A DNA stretch of 64,000 bases. Source: Bradyrhizobium canariense (GTDB lineage: Bacteria > Pseudomonadota > Alphaproteobacteria > Rhizobiales > Xanthobacteraceae). The stretch spans positions 6,909,001 to 6,973,000 of the forward strand of contig NZ_LT629750.1 of NCBI RefSeq assembly GCF_900105125.1, written 5' to 3'. The notes beneath the pieces were generated by a model. It was not told where the DNA came from, ran no database searches, and was given only the letters and a program-made list of their open reading frames with translations. Positions 1 to 8,037 of this stretch are shown one piece after another. The translations under genes and the position numbers were made by a program. How positions within the stretch are numbered: position 1 is the stretch's first letter; each line of letters opens with the position of its first letter.

Positions 1-635
1 GTCAGCGCGTAGGTGTCCTTGGGAAGCAGATCCTTTGACTTGGCGTAGGCGTAGAACCCCTTGATGCCCAGATTGTCGAAGCCGTTCGGCATCAGCTTGG
101 CATGATAGGCGTGGAGAAACTCGTGCAGCAGGATCGGTTCCGGTGCATAGCGCGTCATGTTCGGGCTCAGCATGATGACGCCGGTTCCGGCATCGGCGGC
201 CAGCTCGACCATATCAGGGTTGGTCCATTGCTGCTTGTCGTGATCCCAGGTCGTGAGCCCGCGTGAGCCACGGCGGGTCCGGTCGGGCACGACGGCGCCG
301 TAACATGCGGCGCCGGCGCCGATTTCCATGCAGGTCATCTCGCTCGCGACCAGCGGCACGGAATGAAAGAATTTCAGCACGCTCGGGCTAAATCCCGCGC
401 TTTCGACCATATCGAGCTGGTGCTCGAGATTGTCCTTGAGCGCATCGTAATCCTTGCGCCCCGCGTATTCCGACAGGTCGAAGGTGTAGCCGCGATAGGT
501 GTCGAAACCGGGCGGTACCGACGGCGCTGCGGCGCTGTCGGAGGGGTCGATCTGGAGCACGCGCGATCCGGCGCCGGCGGCCGTGCAGCCGAGCGCGAGA
601 ACGATGATCGTTGAAAAGGCCAATGCGACGCGCAT
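1..635 (-). CDS. Secreted putative metalloprotein with HEFLH motif (3' end missing)
   Basis: The gene runs leftwards off the window, so only about 211 N-terminal residues are visible. The ATG at 633-635 follows an AGGGG-like ribosome site. The first 20 or so residues are a hydrophobic leader ending LALGC, which suggests a signal peptide or a weak lipobox, so export is likely. Near residue 166 the sequence has HEFLHAYH, an HExxH zinc-binding motif, in a context (loop, then a helix) similar to small zinc peptidases. Two cysteines lie midway (MTCMEIGAGAACYG) and could form a disulfide. The family is not recognised, and peptidase activity is an inference from the motif alone. The C-terminal third zinc ligand would lie outside the window. 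Confidence 0.7.
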   Translation of the reverse strand, partial: MRVALAFSTIIVLALGCTAAGAGSRVLQIDPSDSAAAPSVPPGFDTYRGYTFDLSEYAGRKDYDALKDNLEHQLDMVESAGFSPSVLKFFHSVPLVASEMTCMEIGAGAACYGAVVPDRTRRGSRGLTTWDHDKQQWTNPDMVELAADAGTGVIMLSPNMTRYAPEPILLHEFLHAYHAKLMPNGFDNLGIKGFYAYAKSKDLLPKDTYAL

Positions 636-944
636 GATGATCCCCTGCTATCCGGTCGTCGGCCGCGAAAGACAGATCGTGGTTTTCTGCGGACGAGTGC
701 CCGTACAATAAGCGACCGGTGTTGCGGCGCCGTTAATCCCCCGCCGCCAACCGTCTCCCGGCCGTTATGCTGGAATTAACTTAACGAAACCCGTTGGCTG
801 CAGCGCAGCGCAAAGCCCAGCCGGCAAGGCCAGGGAATTGGGCGTGAAGGACCGCCCGGTCACGCCGCCGCTTCATCGATGCCGATCTCGTTTTCAGGGC
901 GGTCGCGCAAGGCGGATGCGTCCGAATCCGGACCCGGACGCTTG

Positions 945-1515
945 ACCGGCCGGTAGAAACAGGAATAGGGCGGACACATCCCGTCCCCACAAGAGGGGCG
1001 TATCGCGATCGTCACGGACGTTGGGCACGGGATGCGGTGGACGCGGCAGCGTCGGGCGCGCGACTGAACTCGCAGGGCGGCTTCATTTGGAGTTCGTGAG
1101 CGATCAGGGTGCGCAGACGAACGGCGCTGTTTCCGTCTTTGCTGAAGTTGTCGTGCGGGCCCAAAACCCGGCGAAGCCTCTTGGCGAAGACGGGTTGCGG
1201 ACGGTGAAGCCGTGTGGTCCTGGCACCCGTTGCTGGTGTCAAGTTGGCGGAGGTGTTGCGAGCCCAACCGGGACTCGACGCGCCCCATTCGTCAACGACG
1301 GTGACAAGACGAATTCGTCGCCGAGGAGAGCGCGGAATAGACCGTTAAAACCATTGCGCAGGGAAGGCCGGGTGAACCCGGTGAACCTGTGGTGACGACA
1401 CTCGTGTGCCACTACCACCACCGCACACGGGGCTGCGGGTGCAGCGGGCACCCGGCTTTCCCTGCGCCCTCTGTTTCCTTTGGGCGAATAATTCCTGCAC
1501 AACTCGGGCGCCGCG
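945..1515 (-). repeat. Bradyrhizobium-type interspersed repeat, often mis-annotated as ORFs
   Basis: Conceptual translations on the minus strand give strings such as VHRIPCPTSVTIAIRP, DEFVLSPSLTNGARR and FAQRKQRAQGKPGARC. From memory these recur in many hypothetical proteins predicted in Bradyrhizobium, Rhodopseudomonas and Afipia genomes, usually in overlapping frames. That points to a conserved non-coding repeat, not a gene. The borders are approximate. No terminal repeats or transposase are visible. Confidence 0.5.
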
Positions 1516-1544
1516 CGCCGCGGGATCGCGGATGTGTGTGTTCT

Positions 1545-1693
1545 CCGTCATTCCGGGGCGATGCGTAGGGACGCAGCATCCAGCCTCGGTCATTCCGGGA
1601 TGGTCCGAAGGACCAGACCTCAGATGCGCAATCGCGCATCGGGGAATCTCGAGATTCCGGGTTCGATGCTCCCGCATCGCCCCGGAATGACGG
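1545..1693. repeat. Palindromic element with perfect 21-bp terminal inverted repeats
   Basis: The left arm at 1545-1565 is the exact reverse complement of the right arm at 1673-1693. The arms begin CCGTCATTCCGGGGCG. The 107-bp interior holds a second partial copy of the CATTCCGGG word. It has the look of a non-autonomous, REP/RPE-like palindromic element. No coding capacity is seen. Confidence 0.75.
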
Positions 1694-1881
1694 CTTCGGA
1701 TACTTGCGCCGTCCCGGCCTTGAGCCGGGGCCCATGACCACGGATATCAGTTGTTGCGCCACGCTGGGGCCTCGATCTTCTCGACGATGCACATCGGTGG
1801 TTGGGTCCCGGCGCCTGTGCGCCATTGCGCACAAGGCCGGGACGATGGGCATAGAGCAAGGCGAGATCGGGAAAAAGCGCG

Positions 1882-2145
1882 ATGGTCGAAAAACGATGGC
1901 ACAATTCGCGGCGAAAGGTTTTGCGCGTGGCAGTCGGCGGGATACCCGCAGCGCTGTTGTTTCGGATATCGCAAACCGCAGCCGCGGATAAAATGACGCG
2001 GCAGCAGGCGGAATATCAGGACACGCCGAACGGCATCTACAGCTGCGGCCTGTGCACGCTGTTCGAGCGGCCGAAATCCTGCAAGGTGGTCGAAGGCGAC
2101 GTCAGCGAAGACGGCTGGTGCAAGGCGTTTGCGATGGCGGATTAG
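1882..2145 (+). CDS. High-potential iron-sulfur protein (HiPIP) family
   Basis: An 87-residue protein with a twin-arginine-type leader (SRRKVLRVAVGG, residues 9-20, hydrophobic to about 35) followed by a mature domain of about 50 residues. Cys55, Cys58, Cys67 and Cys80 have C-x2-C-x8-C-x12-C spacing, and the C-terminal segment KVVEGDVSEDGWCKAF matches the end of small HiPIPs. These carry a [4Fe-4S] cluster that acts as a periplasmic one-electron carrier, often donating to photosynthetic or respiratory oxidases. Tat export with a folded cluster fits. The ATG at 1882 follows GGGA. The gene stands alone between repeat-rich stretches, so its redox partner cannot be inferred from its neighbours. 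Confidence 0.82.
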   Translation: MVEKRWHNSRRKVLRVAVGGIPAALLFRISQTAAADKMTRQQAEYQDTPNGIYSCGLCTLFERPKSCKVVEGDVSEDGWCKAFAMAD

Positions 2146-2180
2146 GGTTGAGGCGTGGAGGGCGTGTCACGAAACATACT

Positions 2181-2256
2181 CGTCATGCCCGGACTTGATC
2201 CGGGCATCAATCAATCTCGAAGAAGATGGATCACCGGGTCAAGCCCGGTGATGACG
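2181..2256. repeat. Palindromic intergenic repeat (CGTCATGCCCGG type)
   Basis: The segment starts CGTCATGCCCGG and ends CCCGGTGATGACG. Its ends pair as CGTCAT/ATGACG, and each half contains its own smaller hairpin (CCCGG-acttgat-CCGGG and ACCGGG-tcaag-CCCGGT). It lies just downstream of the HiPIP gene and could fold as a double stem-loop in RNA. It is a typical member of the short palindromic repeats of this group. Confidence 0.65.
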
Positions 2257-2271
2257 ATCTCAATTATAATG

Positions 2272-2389
2272 CCGTCATTGCGAGGAGCGAAGCGACGAAG
2301 CAATCCAGAGCTTCGCATGCGGCCCTGGATTGCTTCGCGGAGCCTGTCATCGGGCGCGCGTTCGCGCGACCCGTTGGCTCGCAATGGCG
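2272..2389 (+). repeat. Interspersed repeat family A, copy 1
   Basis: The copy starts CCGTCATTGCGAGGAG and ends with GGCTCGCAATGGCG. It has an internal GAAGCAATCC / GGATTGCTTC inverted pair and outer GTCATTGCGAG / CTCGCAATG pairing. A close copy lies at 34404-34522, and a diverged one in opposite orientation at 60075-60198. It lies directly before the stop of the ScfR regulator gene. Confidence 0.8.
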
Positions 2390-2394
2390 AGCCC

Positions 2395-3840
2395 TCACAC
2401 CTCCCGCGCATTGGAGAACGCAAACGACGACACCCGCCGTGTGTTCTCATCCAGGATCAACGTTCGCGTGATCGGCGGCTCGGCGCGCTGGCTGCAGTTT
2501 TCGCGCTCGCAGAGGCGGCAGTTGACGCCGATCGGCGTGCCCTCGGTTTTCTCGAGGTCCATGCCGGTGGCGTAGACCAGTTTGGCGGCGTGGCGGATTT
2601 CGCAGCCCAGACCGATCGCAAAACGCGGCTGCGGCTGCGGATGCGGCGCCACCGGTCGTCGCACCATCTGCGCGATCGAGAAATACCTGGTGCCGTCGGG
2701 CAGTTCGATCACCTGCTTGAGCAAACGGTCCGGGGTGTCGAAGGTTGAATGCACATTCCATAGCGGGCAGGTGCCGCCGAATTTGGAGAACGGGAAGGTG
2801 CCGGAGGAAAACCGTTTTGACACGTTGCCGGCATTGTCGACGCGCAGCATGAAGAAAGGGATGCCGCGCGCGTTCGGCCGCTGCAGAGTGGTCAGGCGAT
2901 GACAGACCTGCTCGAAGCCGGCGTTAAAGCGCTGCGCCAGCACGTGGACATCGTAGCTCAGCGATTCCGCAGCGCTGTGAAATGCCTGGTAGGGCATCAT
3001 CGCGGCGGCGGCGAAATAATTCGCCAGCGTAATCCGATAAAGCCGGCGCGGCGTGTCGTCGAGCGGACCGGCGCGGTTGATGATGGTCTCGAACGGGCCT
3101 GTGCATTCGGCAAGGCCGATCTGGAACGCGAGCTGAAACGCGCGGCCGGGTCCGTCGACCAGTTCGGAGACCAGCAATTGCCGGCGATGCCGGTCGAACC
3201 GCCGCAGCGTCTCGCGCATGACATCGACAGGCATGATGCGGGTCACGATCGAATGTTTTTCGCGCAGCCGCGTGGCGAGTGCCGCGAACAACCCTTCCGA
3301 AGCCATGTTCAACTCGTCGCGCAGATTTTCCGCGGCCTGTTCGAGCTCGGGGAAATAATTGCGGTTGGCCTCGATCAGGTCGCGCACGCGTTCGATCGGG
3401 TTGGCCTCGAAGCGGGTGCCTTCGTCGCGGTCGGCCATTTGCGCCGCTACCATGGTCTCGCCGCGGCGCGCCTCGGTGTAGGCGGCATACAGCCGTTGCA
3501 GCGAATGCGTCACGCCGGGGCACAATTCGGCGAGGTCGCGCAGTTCCTGTTTCGGCAAATCGATCTGCCGGAACAGCGGATCGGAAAAGATCTCGTTCAG
3601 TTCGGCGAAGAACCGGTCTTCATCCGCGGTGGCGAGGTCGCGCAGGTCGAGGTCGTAGGTCTCCGCCAGCCGCAGCAGGATCTGCGCCGTCACCGGGCGC
3701 TGGTTACGCTCGATCAGGTTGATGTAGCTCGGGGAAATGCCAAGCCCCTCGGCAATCTGGGTCTGCGACAGCCCCAATTGCTGGCGGATGCGCCGGAATC
3801 TCGGTCCGACAAACAGTTTTTTCCCGGAATCGCCGGCCAT
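2395..3840 (-). CDS. XRE-family ScfR/RamB-like transcriptional regulator
   Basis: A 481-residue protein. Residues 10-65 form a helix-turn-helix of the XRE/Cro type (RIRQQLGLSQTQIAEGLGIS followed by SYINLIERNQRPVT). The middle part resembles the IrrE/ImmA-like domain, and the C-terminal third has the cysteine-containing ScfR domain (FSKFGGTCPLWNVH, GLGCEIRH, GVNCRLCERENCSQRAEP). This architecture is that of regulators of short-chain fatty acid and acetate metabolism; RamB of actinobacteria controls isocitrate lyase. The gene is transcribed away from aceA across a 189-bp intergenic region, which supports control of the glyoxylate shunt. Whether it activates or represses cannot be read from sequence. 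The ATG at 3840 is well placed before the helix-turn-helix. Confidence 0.85.
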   Translation of the reverse strand: MAGDSGKKLFVGPRFRRIRQQLGLSQTQIAEGLGISPSYINLIERNQRPVTAQILLRLAETYDLDLRDLATADEDRFFAELNEIFSDPLFRQIDLPKQELRDLAELCPGVTHSLQRLYAAYTEARRGETMVAAQMADRDEGTRFEANPIERVRDLIEANRNYFPELEQAAENLRDELNMASEGLFAALATRLREKHSIVTRIMPVDVMRETLRRFDRHRRQLLVSELVDGPGRAFQLAFQIGLAECTGPFETIINRAGPLDDTPRRLYRITLANYFAAAAMMPYQAFHSAAESLSYDVHVLAQRFNAGFEQVCHRLTTLQRPNARGIPFFMLRVDNAGNVSKRFSSGTFPFSKFGGTCPLWNVHSTFDTPDRLLKQVIELPDGTRYFSIAQMVRRPVAPHPQPQPRFAIGLGCEIRHAAKLVYATGMDLEKTEGTPIGVNCRLCERENCSQRAEPPITRTLILDENTRRVSSFAFSNAREV

Positions 3841-3891
3841 GGCAGCCTCGCCAACTTATTTGCGGTTCGATTTGTGACAAAATTAACAAAA

Positions 3892-3926
3892 TAACATCTA
3901 TGACATGTCTCGATGTTACATGACAT
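3892..3926. promoter_or_regulatory. Candidate operator in the scfR-aceA divergent promoter
   Basis: In the AT-rich centre of the intergenic region, TAACATC (3892-3898) and GATGTTA (3912-3918) form perfect 7-bp inverted arms. An 8-bp palindrome GACATGTC (3902-3909) lies between them, and ATGACAT is repeated at 3900 and 3920, 20 bp apart, about two helical turns. A dimeric regulator, most simply the adjacent ScfR protein, is the likely reader. Binding is an inference. Confidence 0.45.
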
Positions 3927-4029
3927 CATCATTCGAATACAAGCCATCTGTACGAAATATCGAGTTTAGCGTTTAGCTCCTGTCACGCGTTTCGCAATGC
4001 ACTGTCACGAATGTCGATTGGAGAATACG

Positions 4030-5337
4030 ATGTCGAAGACCTTTGAGCAGCTGGTTCCCGCGCCCGCCGGGCGTTTCGATGGCATCAGCCGTCCCTACAG
4101 CCCGGCCGAAGTGGAGAAGCTGCGCGGCTCGGTGCCGATCGCCTACACGCTGGCCGAAAAGGGCGCCAATCGGCTTTGGCAGTCGTTGAAAAGCGAGCCC
4201 TACGTCAATTCGCTGGGCGCCGTCACCGGCAACCAGGCGATGCAGCAGGCCCGCGCCGGTCTGCCGGCGATCTATCTGTCGGGCTGGCAGGTTGCCGCCG
4301 ATGCCAACACTGCGGGCGCGATGTATCCCGACCAGAGCCTCTATCCGGCGAATGCCGGCCCGGAGCTGTGCCGCCGCATCAACCGCACCTTCCAGCGTGC
4401 CGACCAGATCGAGCACTCCGAAGGCGGCGCCAAGATCGACTGGTTCGTGCCGATCGTGGCCGACGCCGAAGCAGGCTTCGGCGGTCCGCTGAACTCGTTC
4501 GAGATCATGAAGGCCTATATCGAGGCGGGCGCGGCCGGCGTTCACTTCGAGGACCAGCTGGCGTCCGAGAAGAAGTGCGGCCACATGGGCGGCAAGGTGC
4601 TGATCCCGACCGCGGCGCATGAGCGCAATTTGATTGCTGCGCGTCTGGCCGCCGACGTCTGCGGCACGCCGACCTTCGTGCTGGCGCGGACCGACGCGGA
4701 AAGCGCCAAGCTGATCACCGCCGATGTCGACGAGCGCGATCGCGAGTTCATCACCGGCGAGCGCACCGCCGAAGGCTTTTTCCGGCTCAAGCCCGGCACG
4801 GGCCTCGCTCACTGCATCAAGCGCGGCATCGCGTTCGCGAAATACGCCGACCTGCTGTGGTGGGAAACCTCGACGCCGAACCTGAAAGAGGCAAAGGAAT
4901 TCGCCGAGGCGGTGCAGAAGGTCTATCCCGGCAAGATGCTGGCCTACAATTGCTCGCCGTCGTTCAACTGGGAAGCTAACATCGACAAGGCGACGATTGC
5001 CAAATTCCAGCGCGAAATCGGCGCGATGGGCTACAAATTCCAGTTCGTGACCTTGGCGGGCTTCCACTCGCTCAACCACGGCATGTTCGAACTGGCGCGC
5101 GGCTACAAGGCCGAAGGCATGGCGGCTTACTCGCGCCTGCAGCAGGCCGAGTTCGCTTCCGAAAAGCACGGCTATTCGGCGACGCGCCACCAGCGCGAAG
5201 TCGGCACCGGCTATTTCGATCTGGTGTCCACCACCATCACCGGCGGCACCTCGTCGACCACGGCGCTTCACGACTCGACCGAAGCCGCGCAGTTCAAGGC
5301 GCCCGGTTCGGACATCCACGTTCAAGCGGCTGAATGA
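4030..5337 (+). CDS. aceA: Isocitrate lyase
   Basis: A 435-residue enzyme that cleaves isocitrate to glyoxylate and succinate, the first step of the glyoxylate shunt in the cytoplasm. The active-site signature [14 protein letters not shown] is present with catalytic Cys183, as are the substrate-loop segment [10 protein letters not shown] and the [12 protein letters not shown] metal-binding region. The ATG at 4030 (MSKTFEQL) is preferred over an in-frame ATG 33 bases upstream because it has GGAGAA just before it and starts where the family starts. The gene is divergent from the ScfR regulator and is followed 14 bases later by a small DUF4170 gene. Growth on acetate, fatty acids or ethanol would need it. 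Malate synthase is not in the window. Confidence 0.97.
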   Translation: MSKTFEQLVPAPAGRFDGISRPYSPAEVEKLRGSVPIAYTLAEKGANRLWQSLKSEPYVNSLGAVTGNQAMQQARAGLPAIYLSGWQVAADANTAGAMYPDQSLYPANAGPELCRRINRTFQRADQIEHSEGGAKIDWFVPIVADAEAGFGGPLNSFEIMKAYIEAGAAGVHFEDQLASEKKCGHMGGKVLIPTAAHERNLIAARLAADVCGTPTFVLARTDAESAKLITADVDERDREFITGERTAEGFFRLKPGTGLAHCIKRGIAFAKYADLLWWETSTPNLKEAKEFAEAVQKVYPGKMLAYNCSPSFNWEANIDKATIAKFQREIGAMGYKFQFVTLAGFHSLNHGMFELARGYKAEGMAAYSRLQQAEFASEKHGYSATRHQREVGTGYFDLVSTTITGGTSSTTALHDSTEAAQFKAPGSDIHVQAAE

Positions 5338-5351
5338 GAGGAGAGGCTATC

Positions 5352-5561
5352 ATGACCACAGGCAGCAATTTCTGGGTGATCGGCGGCGAGTTCGGTTCGA
5401 TGAACTTCCACAAGCTCGTGGAAGGCTCGGCGCAGGTGCAGGGCCCGTTCAAGACCCGCAAGGAAGCCGAGGACGCTTGGCGCGTGGTCTCCGAGGAGAA
5501 TCGCCACAAGGCCGGTGTGCGCTTCTCGATCGTGGAAGAGCCCTCGCGCGTCCCGGCCTGA
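5352..5561 (+). CDS. DUF4170 family small protein
   Basis: A 69-residue protein starting MTTGSNFWVIGGEF. It matches the pattern of DUF4170 proteins: a WVIGGE strand near the start, then GPFKTRKEAEDAW, a short alpha/beta fold common in Rhizobiales. GAGAGGAG lies just before the ATG at 5352, and the gene follows aceA by 14 bases, so it is almost certainly cotranscribed. An in-frame start at 5334 would overlap the aceA stop, but it lacks a good ribosome site. Function is unknown. The operon suggests expression with the glyoxylate shunt. Confidence 0.8.
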   Translation: MTTGSNFWVIGGEFGSMNFHKLVEGSAQVQGPFKTRKEAEDAWRVVSEENRHKAGVRFSIVEEPSRVPA

Positions 5562-5618
5562 TCTGATCGGCGGTCGAAGGCTAGAAGAGCAAGCTAGAAG
5601 AAACGTCCAAGGAAGATG

Positions 5619-5656
5619 GTGGTCCCGGCCGGGTATCGGCTGGGACCACTGCTTTT
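5619..5656 (+). terminator. Rho-independent-like hairpin after the aceA operon
   Basis: GTGGTCCC (5619-5626) pairs perfectly with GGGACCAC (5642-5649), with further GGCCG/CGGCT pairing inside. The hairpin is followed by TGCTTTT. It lies 58 bases after the DUF4170 stop, a good position for the operon end. Confidence 0.65.
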
Positions 5657-5661
5657 CGGCC

Positions 5662-5716
5662 ATAGCGTTTTCAAGCGAAGTGGTGACCGGTTCGCGCGGG
5701 GAAAACGCGTCAAAAA
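5662..5716 (+). repeat. Interspersed repeat family B, copy 1
   Basis: GCGTTTTC (5665-5672) and GAAAACGC (5701-5708) are inverted arms around a 28-base centre containing AAGCGAAGTGG and ACCGGTTCGCG. A second copy with the same arms and spacing lies at 46651-46710. It has no coding content. Confidence 0.8.
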
Positions 5717-5820
5717 CAAGGGGAGCGAGCAACCCCTTGGGAATAAACGGTCTTTGCGGGCGGGGTGGTTACTGATAGGTTAAGAATATCCGCACCCATC
5801 AGGACAAAGGCCGTTCACGG

Positions 5821-6375
5821 ATGTCAGACGCGCAGAATACCGGAAGTAGTGCCGCAAGCGAGGCGCGCCCGACCCGGCTGCGCGATGCGCTCCGGCAGGC
5901 GCGGATCGAGGCCGCCGATCGTACCGGCGTCGTCGTCGATTTGCGTGATGCCGAAGTGGCGCGGCTCGAGATCCTCAACGAAGCACTCGATCCGCTGTTC
6001 GCGCAGGTGCCGGAGCAGGTCGATCTGTTCGATCGCGGTGTCAGCCAGGGCGAGACGCCGCGGCTGTGGATCGATGTGGTGGCGCATGTTCTGATGGGCC
6101 GCGACAAGCGCATCTATCGCTTCGTGCAGGATACGCGCTTCGGCCGCATCGTGCTTGCCGAGTCCCACGATGTCGAGATTATCGTCAAGGCCGTCACCGA
6201 TTATGTCGCGCGCCGCATGATCGAGCGCGAACATGCGCTGGTGGTGACACCGGCCGCAGCGCCCGCGCCAGTCGAGAAACCGCGGCGCGGATTTTGGATG
6301 TTCGTCTTCGGCTTCATCGTCGGTGCGCTCGCGCTGTTTGCCCTCGCTTTGTTTGCGAGTTTTCGGGATTTCTGA
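5821..6375 (+). CDS. Hypothetical protein with C-terminal membrane anchor
   Basis: A 184-residue protein. Residues 1-150 are soluble, with an acidic/alanine-rich start and a mixed alpha/beta middle (TGVVVDLRDAEVARLEILNEAL; LWIDVVAHVLMGRDKRIYRFVQDTRFGR). A proline/alanine linker (TPAAAPAPVEKPRRG) leads to one hydrophobic segment at about 157-180 (FWMFVFGFIVGALALFALAL), followed by a short polar tail. This predicts a tail-anchored inner-membrane protein with its main domain in the cytoplasm. No family with known function is recognised. The next gene converges on it, 26 bases away. Confidence 0.7.
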   Translation: MSDAQNTGSSAASEARPTRLRDALRQARIEAADRTGVVVDLRDAEVARLEILNEALDPLFAQVPEQVDLFDRGVSQGETPRLWIDVVAHVLMGRDKRIYRFVQDTRFGRIVLAESHDVEIIVKAVTDYVARRMIEREHALVVTPAAAPAPVEKPRRGFWMFVFGFIVGALALFALALFASFRDF

Positions 6376-6401
6376 CGTCTCACCGTCGCAGTGACGAAAG
6401 A

Positions 6402-7289
6402 TTAAATCAACCGCGTCCGGCTCAATTGCTGAACGCAGAGCTTGTCGTCGATGCCGCGCACGGTCTGCTCGCATCGCCACGCTCCGCCATCGCGCTCGAC
6501 TGAAAAAAGATTATAGGCCGCGGCAGGGTAATGGCCGTGCGCAAGGGCCGACGCTGACGGCACGCCGATCACGGGGATCGTGCCGTGCGGTCCGTCGATC
6601 CAGATCGTTGAGTGAACATGATCGTGCCCGTGCAGGACTAATTCCACGCCATGCTGCTTCAGGAGCGCCAGCAGTTGATCCGAGTCGGTCAGCCGCTTGG
6701 CTCGGGCATTTGAACGCAGCGGATGATGAATCAGCAGCACACGAAAAAGCTGCTCGGCGGCAACGCGGCTCAACGTCCGCTCCAGCGCGTCAAGCTGCGT
6801 GCGCCCGAGCCATCCCGTCGCCATCAGCGGCGGCGTCGGGACCGCCGAGGATACGCCGATCAGGGCCAGCGGACCGCGGCGACGCAGGAACGGAAATGTG
6901 CCGCCGCCTGAGGCATCGTCGCCAGCCAGGTAGCTTCCCCACGCCTCGGCGATGCGAGGCTGTGTCGCGCGAACATAGGCGTCGTGATTGCCGGGCACGA
7001 TCGTGACGCGATCGGGCGAGCCGACGCCCTCAAGCCAGGCCCGCGCCGGTTCAAATTCGGCTTCGAGCGCAAGATTGACGAAATCGCCGGTTACGGCGAC
7101 GTGGTCCGGTGTCTGGCCGTGTAGATCCGACACAAGAGCATCGAGCACATCGCGGCGCTGGTATTTGTGGCGGTTGCGCGTCCAGTTGAGATAACCGAAT
7201 GCACGTTTACCCAGGAGATCGCCGAGCCGTGCTGCCGGCAAGGGCGGAAGATGCGGATCCGACAGGTGGGCGAGGGTGAACGCCGCCAT
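6402..7289 (-). CDS. Calcineurin-like metallophosphoesterase
   Basis: A 295-residue cytoplasmic protein with all the metal-site motifs of the family in order: LAHLSDPHL near the start (D-x-H), VTGDFVNLA (GD), VPGNHDAY (GNHD), LLIHHPL and LHGHDHVHS (GHxH). Such enzymes hydrolyse phosphomono- or phosphodiesters using two metal ions, and the closest general type is the YfcE/CpdA-like group. The substrate cannot be told. The start at 7289 (MAAFTLAHLSDPHL) is chosen because family members begin just before the first motif; an upstream in-frame start at 7364 would add 25 unlikely residues. The gene is divergent from the Nudix gene. Confidence 0.88.
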   Translation of the reverse strand: MAAFTLAHLSDPHLPPLPAARLGDLLGKRAFGYLNWTRNRHKYQRRDVLDALVSDLHGQTPDHVAVTGDFVNLALEAEFEPARAWLEGVGSPDRVTIVPGNHDAYVRATQPRIAEAWGSYLAGDDASGGGTFPFLRRRGPLALIGVSSAVPTPPLMATGWLGRTQLDALERTLSRVAAEQLFRVLLIHHPLRSNARAKRLTDSDQLLALLKQHGVELVLHGHDHVHSTIWIDGPHGTIPVIGVPSASALAHGHYPAAAYNLFSVERDGGAWRCEQTVRGIDDKLCVQQLSRTRLI

Positions 7290-7445
7290 CACACATGTCC
7301 AATCGGACTGCCCGCGCGATAAAGCTGCACGATCATCTCGTGATATCCTGTGACGCCCTGCCATCTATTGGCAAGTTGAGCGCCGTCACGCAAGGATCAC
7401 GTTAGGATCAAACATGATGTTTCGAGATCGGGATGTTTGGCGGCC

Positions 7446-7931
7446 ATGAAGGTACAGAGCCTGCGAAAGCGATTTGAACCGGCGCTGCGGCGGGTGTTTC
7501 ATCTCTATTGGCGCGTCGCCCGCGGCATGACGCTGGGGGTTCGCGGTGTGGTGCTTGATGGCGACGGCAAGGTGTTTCTGATCAAGCACAGCTACGTCTC
7601 CGGCTGGCATCTGCCGGGCGGCGGTGTGGAAGTCGGCGAGACGTTCCTCGAAGCGCTGCGGCGCGAATTGATGGAAGAGGGGCGAATTGAAGTGCTGGGG
7701 GAGCCGGTGCTGCACGGCCTGTTCTTCAACAGCCATGTGTCGCGCCGCGACCATGTCGCCGTCTATCTGGTCAGACAGTTCAGGCAGGATCGCCGGCCTG
7801 AGCCTAATCGCGAGATCATCGACTCCGGCTTCTTCGACGTGGCCGCGCTGCCGGCGGAGACGACCAGGGGCACGCGACTGCGGATCGCTGAGGTGCTCAA
7901 AGCAACGCGGCAAATCCCGACCTGGCGCTAA
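7446..7931 (+). CDS. Nudix hydrolase
   Basis: A 161-residue protein with a complete Nudix box, GGGVEVGETFLEALRRELMEE then G, at about residues 56-79; the REL-x-EE glutamates bind Mg2+. The strand before it (TLGVRGVVLDGDGKVFLIKH) is typical. The N-terminal 30 residues are basic and helical. Nudix enzymes cleave nucleoside diphosphates linked to another moiety, and the substrate is not predictable here. ATG 7446 is the first ATG; a TTG nine bases upstream is also in frame. It may share a promoter region with the divergent phosphoesterase. Confidence 0.88.
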   Translation: MKVQSLRKRFEPALRRVFHLYWRVARGMTLGVRGVVLDGDGKVFLIKHSYVSGWHLPGGGVEVGETFLEALRRELMEEGRIEVLGEPVLHGLFFNSHVSRRDHVAVYLVRQFRQDRRPEPNREIIDSGFFDVAALPAETTRGTRLRIAEVLKATRQIPTWR

Positions 7932-8037
7932 CCTAATTTTCCCGGCATGTCCTATTGCCGCGAGACAATGATTGCGCTTGGATGCTGTGCATCCGCCAGA
8001 GAATGCCTTCATGCATATCGAGCACCGCTAACCGACG

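Larger units (their letters stand above)
636..1881. other. Gene-free, repeat-rich stretch
   Basis: No credible gene is seen in these 1.2 kb. Short open frames occur in all six frames and overlap one another, which is normal for GC-rich repeat DNA. The first 300 bases (upstream of the minus-strand gene) show nothing recognisable. From about 945 the DNA is made of interspersed repeats, listed separately. The segment 1700-1860 has further short inverted fragments built on proline/glycine-coding CCGG words. Confidence 0.6.

Noticed and set aside
860..1502. Several short overlapping open frames as genes
   Set aside because: They overlap in several frames within a recognised interspersed repeat and have no ribosome sites or domains.
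3973..5325. Long minus-strand open frame across aceA (about 450 codons)
   Set aside because: It is antisense to a gene with complete isocitrate lyase motifs. Its amino-acid content (Arg, Gly, Ala, His rich) is that of a mirror frame in GC-rich DNA, and it has no recognisable domain.
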